Shown: positions 24,713 to 34,394 of the stretch, in pieces | How positions within the stretch are numbered: position 1 is the stretch's first letter | Layout: every line of letters begins with the position of its first letter | DNA from: Davidsoniella eucalypti | Lineage: Eukaryota > Ascomycota > Sordariomycetes > Microascales > Ceratocystidaceae | Reading direction: 5' to 3' | Assembly: GCA_004009845.1 (NCBI GenBank) | Contig: RMBW01000005.1 | Coordinates: 248,001-312,000 of the forward strand | Length of the DNA stretch: 64,000 nt | Notes under the pieces: model-generated | What the model saw: the letters and a program-made list of their open reading frames with translations, nothing else | The model's database searches: none | Told to the model about the DNA's origin: nothing | Position numbers and translations under genes: made by a program

Positions 24713-26163
24713 TTATCTTTTCTTCGGACGGCCTGCCTTTTTCTTCGGTGCAGGTTTTTCATCGTCTGCAGCCTCACCTTCACCAGGACTTCTTCTACGC
24801 ATTGTCCCGGTTGAAACCGCCACGAATTCTTCCTCGCTATCGCTTTCACCCAAGTTGAATAGAACAGGCATTCGAAACTGACTATCATCATCATCGTATA
24901 GTTTGGACGGAGGTTTGGTCAAAACATCAACATCTGAATCTTCAGCATCTAGGCGGCGTTGGTGGATCTCTTCCTGTCCCCAGATATCAAATTCATCCTC
25001 ACGTTCGATATATTCAACATTCTCTTCAACTTCAGCAAAGTCGGGCGCTAGCGCGGACCACTTCTGGGGACTGGTGACTGACCATATGTATATACGGCCG
25101 GTTTCAAGACCACAAGCAGCAAGCATAGCCTTGTGGGAATGCCATTCAATTGTGCCTTGTTCTTCTTTTGGGCCTTCTAACATACGAACAAGACTGCCAT
25201 GGCTTCTCTCCCAGATATAAAGCTCATGATTATTGTAGGTGGATGCAGCTACATACTCTCCCGTGGAACTAAATGTAACATGGTTCCACGAAAGCTTATT
25301 GACAACATCTTGAAACTTGTGCTCTAGTGGTACTTGTATGGTATCGATGTCAAGATTTTCGGACGATAGGTTTGGTAGCTTAAACGTACGGATGATACGA
25401 TCTTGGGAGTTGACTAGTAGGTCCTTCCCTGAACTCGTTATCTTCATTGTCGTGATTGCGCCGCCACATACCTTGTCTGAGTATATTATTTCTCGTGTGA
25501 AGGTGTTTATGAGGTTGAGACGACCCTTGTTCGTGCCTGCTATTATGTGATCACCGGTTGATGTGAAGATTGCGGCTGTAGTCATTTGTTTTGCGTCTTC
25601 TTTAGCATGTTTTTCTATAACTTCTGGGTCAAGGTCGGTAGTGTCTCGCTTCTTGATAGAAGGTAATATATCTCGTTTATCGACTGGGTTGGTGACGTCA
25701 ATAAGCAGTGGTTGCTCCTCATAGAGTGATACACTAATCAAGAAGCTATTGGACGCGTTAGTATCACCAGAAGAAAGCGAAATTGTGACAAAGTTTGTAC
25801 GTACTGGTTCGTTGGGTGTATTTCTGCAGTGTAAACTGGTGCTTTGAAGCGCACTTCTCGCAAGCGTTTGCCATCGTGGAGATCCCACAGAATGGCTTTC
25901 CAGCCACGACACGCAGAAAGGAGATAGCGTCCACAGCGGGACCAGCTGAGTGAGCTGACAGTTTTGTTGTGGCCTCTTAATTTTCGTGCACTGCCCATAG
26001 TGTCTAAGTCCCATACAACAACAGTGCCATCTACCCGCCCTGAGGCTAGATAGTCGCCTTTATAGTTGAAGCGCAAGCAAGTCGCATGTCCGGAACGGAT
26101 GGTGTTCGTGATATGCTCTGGATAGTCCTGTAGAAGGTAGTCGTCGGATAGTAGGAGGTTCAT
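24713..26163 (-). CDS. SWD1: COMPASS (Set1 complex) WD-repeat subunit Swd1/RBBP5
   Basis: WD40 scaffold of the Set1/COMPASS histone H3 Lys4 methyltransferase in the nucleus. Exons 26163-25805 and 25745-24713 with a 59-nt intron (GTACGT donor, ACTAAC branch site, CCAATAG acceptor) give 463 aa. The N terminus (MNLLLSDDY..DYPEHIT) and the blades RSGHATCLRFNYKGDYLASG, VDGTVVVWDL and KAILWDL match the Swd1/RBBP5 family. The join reads EIHPTNHFLISVSLYEEQP, as expected. WD blades continue to about residue 360. They are followed by the acidic segment EEVENVEYIEREDEFD and a disordered C-tail ending in a basic GRPKKR stretch. The start is 343 bp from THG1, in divergent orientation. Confidence 0.93.
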
Positions 26164-26506
26164 GTTTTAGATTGTTTCGATATCGCTATTATTTCACATT
26201 TCAAGTATGAATTTTTGATAATGATCGGTACAACAATGGTCGTTGGTCTTTTCAACCCAATCATCGAAATATGGGCAAGGCTGCAGGAAAAATAACGAGG
26301 CTGAGACTTTTTTTTCAATTTGACAAGCCCACTACAATCCAGGTGCAATAGAGACCTAGTTCGGACTTAGCTGGTAGCACAGTCAGCAGGGGAGCCAACC
26401 TTTTTCTACGTATTTGGCGGGGTATATGCAACTTACAAAGCTTGGGAATTTGATGTCATGCCAATACAAGAGCCCTGATCGAACCCCGATCTTGTCAGTC
26501 GACGTC
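26164..26506. promoter_or_regulatory. Divergent SWD1/THG1 promoter region
   Basis: 343 bp separate the ATG of SWD1 (leftward) from that of THG1 (rightward), so the two genes probably share a bidirectional promoter. I see no clear TATA box for either, and no known operator is assigned. Confidence 0.5.
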
Positions 26507-27746
26507 ATGGCAAACTCCAAGTATGTCACTATTTCTGTACTACGATCACGGATCAACTGCTAATAAACCTAGATTTGAATATACTCGTTTTTTTGAACAG
26601 CCCGATGCTCTCTTGCAAAATACATGGATTGTAGTTCGCATTGACGGACGAGGGTTTACAAAGTATATTGACCCTAACCTTGCAATCACCACAAAACATA
26701 ATACATAACGGTAAACAGCTAATAAATTGACTAGACTCTGCCATAAGTATGGATTCAAGAAACCAAATGATAAACGAGCTCTAGATTTAATGAATCTTGC
26801 TGCCAAGGCTGTTGTCACTGATCTTTCTGACATCACTATCGCCTATGGACAAAGCGATGAGTACAGCTTTGTATTTCACAAAAACACCACTGTATTTGAA
26901 AGACGATCTAGGTTAGTCTACCAAATGGTTGAGTATAATCGAGTTACTTGAGAAGGCATTGATCTAATATTATAATATAGTAAAATTGTGACAACTGTTG
27001 TCTCTACGTTCACAGCCAACTATGTATTCCACTGGTCTTCATTCTTTCCGGATGTTCCCTTGACGGCACCTCTTCCCGGATTTGACGGTAGAGCCGTGTG
27101 CTATCCAGCCCTATCTAATCTTAGAGATTATCTTTCTTGGAGACAAGCCGATTGTGCGTAAATTCTTCCTTATGAAAATATTGGCTTTAGACTGCTTACT
27201 TAAGAATAATCTAGGTCATATCAATAACTTGTACAACACGACATTCTGGACACTGGTACAGGATGGAGGCCTGGAACCGAAAGATGCAGAGAAAGCTCTC
27301 GCTGTAAGTGACTGCGATAACTAATACATAATGAGGCATCTAACAACTCTTAGGGCACCCTGGCTGCGGACAAGAATGAGATCTTATTCACACGTTTCAA
27401 GATAAACTACAACAACGAACCGGAGATGTTCAAGAAAGGAAGCGTTGTGCTACGCGATGTACGTAATATGAACGAACCAATATTCTCTATCATTCTACAA
27501 CAAAATCTAACATGAATTTCAACTTAGTATGAACTGGTCGAACCTGGCACCCAGAATGAGGTTTCCGAACTTGAGAAATCTGGCGAGCCTGTCACCCAGT
27601 CCACGTCACAACTAGAGAAGGACAAGAAGAAGCGCGCCAAGTCGAGAATCGTCATCGAGCATCTCGACATCATCAAAGACGAATTTTGGGAGCGTCGACC
27701 TTGGCTTCTTTCTAATAAGCCTGGTAAAATTCCTAAAGAAATGTAG
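26507..27746 (+). CDS. THG1: tRNA-His guanylyltransferase Thg1
   Basis: Adds the G-1 residue to the 5' end of tRNA-His, needed for histidyl-tRNA synthetase recognition. Seven exons: 26507-26520, 26573-26662, 26735-26911, 26981-27153, 27215-27303, 27354-27458 and 27528-27746, giving 288 aa. Introns are 50-72 nt and every join keeps frame. The N terminus MANSKFEYTRFFE is family-typical. Metal-binding Asp29 lies in RIDGRGF and Asp76 in YGQSDEYSF, matching the catalytic carboxylates of the family. SKIVTTVVSTFTA and RDYLSWRQADCHINNLYNT are also recognisable. The first exon is only 14 nt (four codons plus two bases). Gene prediction could easily miss it. The gene is convergent with the Tma23-like gene, 174 bp between stops. 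Confidence 0.93.
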
Positions 27747-27920
27747 ACCTATCTAACACAAAAGATTATTCAAATTATTGCCACCAACCACTGTGAATTT
27801 ATTGAGGCCAATTGACAAGTATGAAGCCATTTGCTTTGATATATATTACAGGAAAAAAATATACACGTAAAAGATTGCTGTATGCTACGTACTGTGTTGG
27901 GTTGATAATTCAGAGAAGTC

Positions 27921-28607
27921 TTATACCTTCTCCTTCTTCGATGCTCTACTTGCAAGCTTTTTCAATCTTCGGGCCTCCTTTTCGTTTCGACTATTTTCTT
28001 TCAATTTACGTTTTAGAAGCTTCTCTCCTTTACGCTTTAACTTGGTCTCTTTCCTTGCTTTCTTCTCGGCTTTCCGTATGCGCTTTGCTTCTTTGCGCGC
28101 GCGTCGTTCGTCCTTTGTTTCCTTCTTCTTACTAGACGCCGATTTAGAACTAGATCTCGAGCTTTGTGTACTAGTTAACGGCGTGGAAGTTGCTTCTGTA
28201 TTCGTTTTGTGTGATGTACTAGAGCTTTGTGTATCGGAATCGCTAGCTGAGGAGCTGGAGAAATCTTCCTCGTCTTTCTTGATGTTTATTGTGCTACCCA
28301 GAGTTTCGCCCTTGACAAAAAAGTCATCCAGGCAATATCTTTGAGTTCTTTTGTCCATGCGACCGATTATTCCTGTCTTGACGGTCTGGATTGGCTTCTT
28401 TCCGGAGGTATCAAGGCCTTTGAGTTGCTCGTCGATAGCGCTGAGCCACCATTGATCTGTCGTGAAATTTGAGGCTCCAAGACCACTATTGTCTTTCTTG
28501 TGTCTAACCAATATGGGCTTGGCCAATCCAATTTTGTCGTTGTGTGCGTGTAGAGTATGGCCGGTACCCCGCCAGCCATGTGAAGTCAAGATAGCGTGCG
28601 CATTCAT
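27921..28607 (-). CDS. G-patch nucleolar protein, Tma23-like
   Basis: Single-exon 228-aa protein. An N-terminal glycine-patch-like segment (SHGWRGTGHTLH...IGLAKPILV..KKDNSGLG, residues about 9-45) is followed by TTDQWWLSAIDEQLKGLD, the arrangement of fungal Tma23-type proteins, which associate with ribosomes and the nucleolus. Residues about 110-150 are Ser/Thr/acid-rich. The last 80 or so are a dense Lys/Arg/Glu helix (ERRARKEAKRIRKAEKKARK) with nucleolar-signal character. A role in ribosome assembly is inferred from the family. A Pxr1/PinX1 relative is the main alternative, but that family has a different N terminus. Confidence 0.75.
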   Translation of the reverse strand: MNAHAILTSHGWRGTGHTLHAHNDKIGLAKPILVRHKKDNSGLGASNFTTDQWWLSAIDEQLKGLDTSGKKPIQTVKTGIIGRMDKRTQRYCLDDFFVKGETLGSTINIKKDEEDFSSSSASDSDTQSSSTSHKTNTEATSTPLTSTQSSRSSSKSASSKKKETKDERRARKEAKRIRKAEKKARKETKLKRKGEKLLKRKLKENSRNEKEARRLKKLASRASKKEKV

Positions 28608-29938
28608 TTTGGTATATGGCGCAATGCAAGTGGACAGCGAGAAGATTATATTAGGATTAGGTAAATTTTAGAAGACGTTTTTAAAAGAAACACAAACGTA
28701 ACAGGTCAATAAGGAGCGTGTGGCGATGCCGCCAATGTTGGAATTGAGGATTTAGGCTTTCAGTGCAAATGAGAAGACAATGTCGCGAAGATACAAAAAT
28801 TCTTGTTCTTATCGATAAAAACAGAGCAACCCTAAGTATCAAGTACTAACCCTACTGAGCTAAAGTGAAATACAAAAAGATGGTGGAGTAAGTCGCGAAA
28901 ACAGAACCCAATCATTTCTTTTGTTACCTACGATGAATTTGTGATAAAATCTTATTTACTTATTCTTGATAGGGAAAGAAAAGTAACCGAAGAGCGTATG
29001 CGGCTTACAAAGCGCAGGAGAAGACATTTGCCCACACCATAATTTGTTAATCTCGACTGAAATCATTTGACAGACTAACAGTTTCCTATAGTTACCCTAA
29101 AAAAATAGTTTTTGGTCATCTCAATACAAAACAACACCTAGAAGAGCACTACCAGAGAATGATGAGAATGTTAGAGCCTGAAGTCAATAGAGTTTGATGG
29201 ATTTCACTTATGTTAATTTGAAGATTTTGGCTAGGAAACAAGTCATCTAGAAGTTCCATTTATTATAACACTCATGTAACTATGCACAATTTGAATGTTC
29301 GAAACATCAACAGATAGCCTTCACTAAGTAATTGTCTGAGTGTGGATATATTACGTATGTACCATAATCCAAGAAACATATCAGTGAATGTGAGGATTTC
29401 TATATATTTGCCTTGTTGTAGTTATCGAATGATCTTAACTATAAGTAACAAATGCTAGTAGCATATTTGCTTTAGATTAACTAGTGCAAGAACCACACAG
29501 ATGCGTAAGTGTTCTGGACCATGTTGATGATGATGATTTTATTTATAGTCTAGAGATTTATCTAAGCTCCTTTTCGATTTCGGGCGAGGCCGTGTTTCCT
29601 GGCACCAATTTTCTATGTTCCTAGGTCCTTTCCTTGTCTTTGCCACACCTGTGGCATTCCATTGTGGCGTTCTCGTGGCCAAACCTACCTGTCCTTGACT
29701 GATTCTGGCGTTTTCGTTCTGGACCATGTGATGTACATATTTTGGGGAATTTGCCCCTGGTGTTTGTTCATTAAGAAATCTATTCTTTCCTAATATCAAC
29801 AGTACATGGTCTGTTTATTAATATTCAAGAATCCCCCATTTCTATTCTCACGAAGTTCTGCAGAAGGTAGATGCCAGGTAGTGACTATACTGTTCTAAGG
29901 TTTACAATACAAAGAGCTACAAAATGCTTGGAGGTTTT

Positions 29939-30029
29939 GAGACAGGTTCCCCGATGAGGTGGGTTTTCTCGGAAAGGATTAGAAGTTGAAATGCGCAGGA
30001 ATAGCATATAACGAAACCATAACAAATGT
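29939..30029. repeat. Dispersed repeat, copy A (partial)
   Basis: The run GAGACAGGTTCC..GATGAGGTGGG through AGGAATAGCATATAACGAAA to CATAACAAATGT matches 32274-32362 with only a few substitutions. These are mostly C/T or A/G (CTCGG/CCCGG, AGAAG/AGAAA, TGCGC/TGTGC), plus a two-base indel. Confidence 0.85.
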
Positions 30030-31138
30030 TCTGTATCCCAGTGTCGTTGTCGTTTCTCGGGTAATCATTCAGAAATTATCCGTGCAAAAGCAAAGACATA
30101 TTACTATGGTTGTATAGTTAGTATAGGTTTATCCGATCTTATTTTCAAGATGGTTATTCCTGCTGGCATTAAGGCGTCTCCGAAAATAGTTGTTTATACT
30201 TGTGGGGTTTTTTTGTCAAATTTTATTTATCTATTTTGACAGCAGATATCTCCAATTTTCATGCAAACAACTAACTGTCGAGATCACCAAAATTGTTAAA
30301 ACTTTTCAGCAAATTTATGCTAAATAGCAGTCGGAATAAAGATAACTTATGAGCAAGCCGAACTTCATTTGAAAACATTCCCTATTTATGTATAGTCGAA
30401 ACACATCTTTTAGCTATATGTATTTGATTTCCCTCATTATCATTATCTCCTACATCTACTCTGGCTATATTTGTCGATGACATTGAACATCGTCCCAAGT
30501 TATGTTCCTGAAACCCGTAGCTGGGTAGAGTATTTGTTTTTGAGGCTGACAGTATAGCGTTATTAACATGCGTTACCTCGACAGTGGGACAGTCTTAAAC
30601 CTTACACCTCCTATTTAGATGTCTACTATTTTTCCATAGGGCTGACCTAGTTGTACATATAAATCCAGAGGAGTCTGACACAATGCCTTCGGGCCACTAG
30701 CTTATCTAAATCTAGGCCAAGAGAGGTAACGATAAAAGTAAATAAAGAACAAGTCAATATAATATTCTCCGTCTCGAGGCAGTGTGGCAGGGGTAACAAC
30801 AAAGAAGCTCCGAAAAGGAAGCTGGCAGATTTCAAAAGTTGGAGATGGCAAGACTTGAACGGACTAAACCAGCGGCCGTGCAAGGCCCATGCTGATATAA
30901 GAAAGAAAACGACTCATATTGTGCTGACATAGAGAAGAGTAGAGAAAGAAAGACGGTGAATCGGATGCAGAACAGCGCTTGGTTCAATAGCATGTAAGCT
31001 TTGACATCCTCTTGGCCAAGCTTTCGGCGAAGATGTTATAGTTGAATAACGGCGTTGTCCGAACAGTCTTGTGTATGAGTGAGGCCCAAACTATGCAAAG
31101 TAGAAAGTAGACAGTAATGAAATCAAGAAAAGAAAAGA

Positions 31139-31145
31139 TATAAAG
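31139..31145 (+). promoter_or_regulatory. TATA box of the small secreted protein gene
   Basis: TATAAAG about 155 bp upstream of the ATG at 31300, followed by a C/T-rich leader with CTCAC and CAAC runs. The layout suggests strong, possibly inducible expression. Confidence 0.5.
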
Positions 31146-31299
31146 ACAGTCGACGTCCTCTGTACAATCCAAACAAAATATCTCTTCTCTATCACTCACC
31201 CTCACTCACCATCGCTCTCTCAACGCTCAACACTTTCTCAACATTACTTAATAACTCTTCTTCACCTTAATATCAAACCATCCCCCCCCTTTCGCAAAA

Positions 31300-31732
31300 A
31301 TGAAGTCCTTCGCCATTGCCGCTCTCTTCGCTGCCTCCATGGCCGTTGCTGCTCCCTCTCCGGAGGGCACTGCTCTTGCAGCTGCCCCTTCGAAGACTTC
31401 TTCTATCCTGCCTACTGGTACTCCTGTCCCGGAGAAGTGTGCCCCTGGCACCTTTAAGTGCTCGCCCAGCGAGGGTAAGGGCCCCGATGGCTGGGCTACC
31501 TGCGACGCTCAGGGTCACTGGGTGGTAAGTTTTTCTTTTTTTCTCTTCTTGACATTCCATTTTGATACTGCTAGGCTGTATATTCTTTCAAGTAGAAACA
31601 TATGTCAAGTTACAATCAGAAATTCCATAGACTAACATTGCATGCTTTTGTCCAATATAGTTCGCTGGTCACTGCCCTCCTAGCACCTCTTGCTTCTTCA
31701 ACGAGGTAAACAAGTCGCCTTACTGCATCTAA
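31300..31732 (+). CDS. Small secreted six-cysteine protein, possible carbohydrate-binding or effector protein
   Basis: Exons 31300-31524 and 31661-31732 with a 136-nt intron (GTAAGT donor, CAATATAG acceptor) give 98 aa. Residues 1-18 are a signal peptide ending in Ala-Val-Ala-Ala. A Pro/Ser/Thr linker follows. The C-terminal half holds six Cys (47, 54, 68, 80, 86, 97) in the order CxPGTFxC, GWATCDxxGxWV, GxCPPSTSC, C. The C..GT..C..W..C...G.W....C....C spacing resembles fungal chitin-binding modules of the CBM19 kind, so wall binding is possible. This is pattern resemblance, not proof. TATA box and CT-rich leader lie upstream. Confidence 0.85.
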
Positions 31733-32545
31733 GCAGTCACAAGTAACCACATTGGGCGCTTGCTACTTTGTGTATGCTTAGTACTCGCCTTATTGCATAA
31801 CAATTCTCTTATCCGAGAACAATCGCATTACGCCAATTAGCATTGCATAATAGAAATACCTTTACCTTGTAGTCATTGGTACAACTTTGGCTACTATAAA
31901 GGATATAGCTTGGTTGGGGCATTATCATAGATTGAGAAGAGGGGAGAATGAATTCAGTTGGGAATTATCATACCATAATATACACTATCAATATTACATT
32001 ATATATTTTATTATCATCACATAAGACATCTGTGAATCACCATAATTTGTTAAATCACTAAGATCATAAGACGTTGGATTGGTTGCCGGACGGATATTTA
32101 AAGTTGTGCCTGTATATTAAAGTTGTTTTGGCAAAGTCCTCCGCTCGACAAACCCAATAGCTTTGTATGTGCGGGACGACACCGTTCCCTAGCCCTGAAG
32201 AACCAGTGGTCCATACCTCCACTATGAGCAACAAAAACAAATACTAAAAAAAAGAAAAACAGTGCATCCACAAGAGACAGGTTCCGATGAGGTGGGTTTT
32301 CCCGGAAAGGATTAGAAATTGAAATGTGCAGGAATAGCATATAACGAAACCATAACAAATGTAATGTTGTATCTCAGTGCCTTCACCTTACATTGTATAC
32401 TAGTATTAGTTCAGGGCTGTGTATCTTAGGATATCGAGGTGCTACATAGCTATCAAGAGCTCCAATTTCCATCTTAATAAGATTGACTGTAATTTTTGAC
32501 AGCAATCTTCCATCACTTACTATCAACACCGAACCTGCTATCAAC
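31733..32545. other. Intergenic region with dispersed repeat copy B
   Basis: After the secreted-protein stop the DNA is AT-rich with no gene. Dispersed repeat copy B fills 32051-32362. The remaining 180 bp to the next gene could hold its promoter and perhaps an upstream exon. Confidence 0.55.
32051..32362. repeat. Dispersed repeat, copy B (most complete)
   Basis: Its left part (TAAATCACTAAGATCATA, then CCGGACGGATATTTAA, TAGCTTTGTATGTGCGGGAC, TGGTCCATACCTCCACTATG and an A-rich run to CAGTGCATCCACA) matches 50422-50627. Its right part (32274-32362) matches copy A. It therefore joins two modules found apart elsewhere. No coding sequence is recognisable inside. Confidence 0.85.
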
Positions 32546-33041
32546 ATGGAGTATGTTGACATTGAACATTTACCCCAGCCCATGACTTTCAAAGAAGTAG
32601 GGATCTTCTTTAAGCACCCGGGTTATTATGACGATCACATCGGCTTCCTATCGCTGCCACGGGTTGGTTCAGACACCAATGGCAATCTTCATCATCGAAC
32701 CGCATTGCTAGCCTGCCAGATCATTGCTGGGAATTGCTTCGAGAAAGGCTACTTTTCGCTTGATAACTGTCCATCTTGCCCGCGGCTAGATAGTCAAATC
32801 AAGGGGAAAGCAACGGTTGGATGCTGGGAGAAGATTATTGGGTGTAGAAGAGGAAATCAGCGAAATATAGAATTCTATCCTTCTTTCCAAGTTATGAAGA
32901 GAATATTTGAAGGTAAGAGACATAGCACCATGAAGGAATAACTATTTAGTTGGTTATGACTTTATGGAACATACAGACTTAGAAGATCGGTTTCCCCCCT
33001 CGGCTAAAGTAGACCACACTCATAAGAAGATACACAATTGA
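32546..33041 (+). CDS. Uncharacterised protein, possibly a truncated HNH-family relative
   Basis: Exons 32546-32912 and 32977-33041 with a 64-nt intron (GTAAGA donor, CATACAG acceptor) give 143 aa. The first ATG is at 32546, but the frame is open upstream to 32483 without an ATG, and an upstream exon is possible. The sequence MEYVDIEHLPQPMTFKEVGIFF..GYYDDHIGFLSLPR..HHRTALLACQIIAGNCFEKGYFSL resembles the region before the nuclease core in fungal HNH-type proteins. No HNH motif itself is present. The second half is Cys-rich (NCPSCPRLD, TVGCWEK, IGCRRG). It sits beside repeat copy B and may be a decayed or rearranged gene. Function unknown. Confidence 0.5.
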
Positions 33042-33167
33042 ATAAACTGAAAGAAAGTTCTTTATTAATTAAGTTGATAAGTCATAAATATCCCGAAACA
33101 TGTCATAAAGTCCCAGATAACTAGCGTGAGATTGTTGGTTCATGATCCATAGTCTAATGTTGAAGGT

Positions 33168-34394
33168 TTAGAGAAGATAGACTGCGGCAATAGTTGTGAA
33201 GACTACAGGCCAGTATCCCATAGGATTGGTAGTGAGGGTGTGAACTGCACTACTGTCGGGGACAGTCGTGTCATTGGATAGTGTACCATTCACTAAGAGA
33301 GTTTTAGTGCCATTGACTTCGGCAACAGATACAACACTCTGGTTCAGGCCACTGTAGGATCCGTTTCCTACGAGAGAATCTAGGTAAGAAGTGTTGTTGT
33401 TCTCATCGCAACCGCAAAGCATTGTTTCGGAGCAAGCGCAGGAAACGGGCAGACTCTCATTGGCATTGCTGCTCTGGTTTAAGAAGGAATATCTGTAGGC
33501 GGTTGGATAATGATACAGATATGCGGGACCATACCAGTGTCCAGGCCAAAATGATAGTAGGCTGACCGTGAGGAGGATACCGCTAAGGCCAGCTGCCGTG
33601 ACTAATCCGGCACGGTAAGGCGTCGTTGCACCGCCTGCATAGTAGCTGCCGCCACCGTAAGAACGACTTGATCCAGTTCTGAAAATGGTTAGTGAGTAAT
33701 AACGAAAGACCGAGGTAGGCTGATGTTGGGATGCTGCTTACCCTGTTCTGCTGCTACTACTACTGCTACTACCTCGTGATCCTATGATAAGACAACTGTT
33801 AGTGATGGATTAGTTACAGCGCTGATTGATATAGGCGATATAGTGACGGGGGATATCAAATATTCAACCAAAAAAGGGTGATATCCTTGACGTGCCCAAC
33901 AATCACGAGAATGTGAATGATTCTTAAAGGCCCCGGACATTGATTGGCCTGAGGGTAGGACGGTCGCTGTAGCTGAAGCGTGCATAACCGAGACTATCGG
34001 ACGTACCTCCGCTATTGCTACTGCTACTGCTACCGCTGCCATGACCAGACCTTCCAGAGCCGGAACCACTAGACCTTCCAGAGCCGGAACCACTAGACGT
34101 ACCACTGCTGCCACTGCTGCCACTTCTGCCACTCCCACTGCTGCTACTGCTACCGCTGCTACCGCTGCTGCCTCGGCTACCACTACCACCGCCCCCTCGA
34201 CGTTTCCACAAGTCTGGCGATATGAATACATCATCTACGACTATGCGCGAGTCGAGGGGCTGTCGGGAGTTGTCAGGTGACCGGGCGACAGCTGCTTCTT
34301 TGTGATGTGAGAAATCTACACCAGTAACAGCTACTGCATGCACTACTGGCATGCAAAGCGCCGTAGTGGCGACCACGATTGACGCGACCTTCAT
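33168..34394 (-). CDS. Secreted/anchored Ser-Gly-rich protein, DUF7732-like
   Basis: Exons 34394-34007, 33781-33742 and 33678-33168 (introns of 225 and 63 nt) give 312 aa. A signal peptide (residues 1-20) is followed by a short spacer, a KRRGGGGSG start and a Ser/Gly/Arg-rich low-complexity linker to about 150. Then come a hydrophobic segment (GLVTAAGLSGILLTVSLLSF), a Tyr/His-rich stretch, and a Cys/Asn-rich domain (LPVSCACSETMLCGCDENNN..YLDSLVGNGSYSGLNQS..VNGTKTLLVNGTL) with many N-glycosylation sites. A hydrophobic C-terminal tail suggests a GPI-type signal or membrane segment. The overall plan matches fungal DUF7732-type proteins. The function is unknown. The first intron reads open for 26 codons, so retention would give a short secreted form. 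A 24-bp unit in the linker is duplicated at 34047-34094. Confidence 0.85.

Larger units (their letters stand above)
28608..31299. other. Intergenic region with repeat fragments
   Basis: About 2.7 kb without a supported gene. It contains a 14-bp direct repeat (GTTCTGGACCATGT) at 29511-29524 and about 29715-29729 bracketing a 260-nt minus ORF of no recognisable family, copy A of the dispersed repeat at about 29939-30029, and the promoter of the small secreted protein at the right end. Confidence 0.55.

Noticed and set aside
30845..30905. tRNA-like stretch on the minus strand with GTTCAAGTC and a TTGCA loop
   Set aside because: The T stem does not pair, and no D arm or acceptor stem can be built. 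Not a tRNA gene.
33782..34234. 150-codon Ala/Val-rich minus ORF
   Set aside because: Alternative frame of the low-complexity Ser/Gly linker of the DUF7732-like gene.
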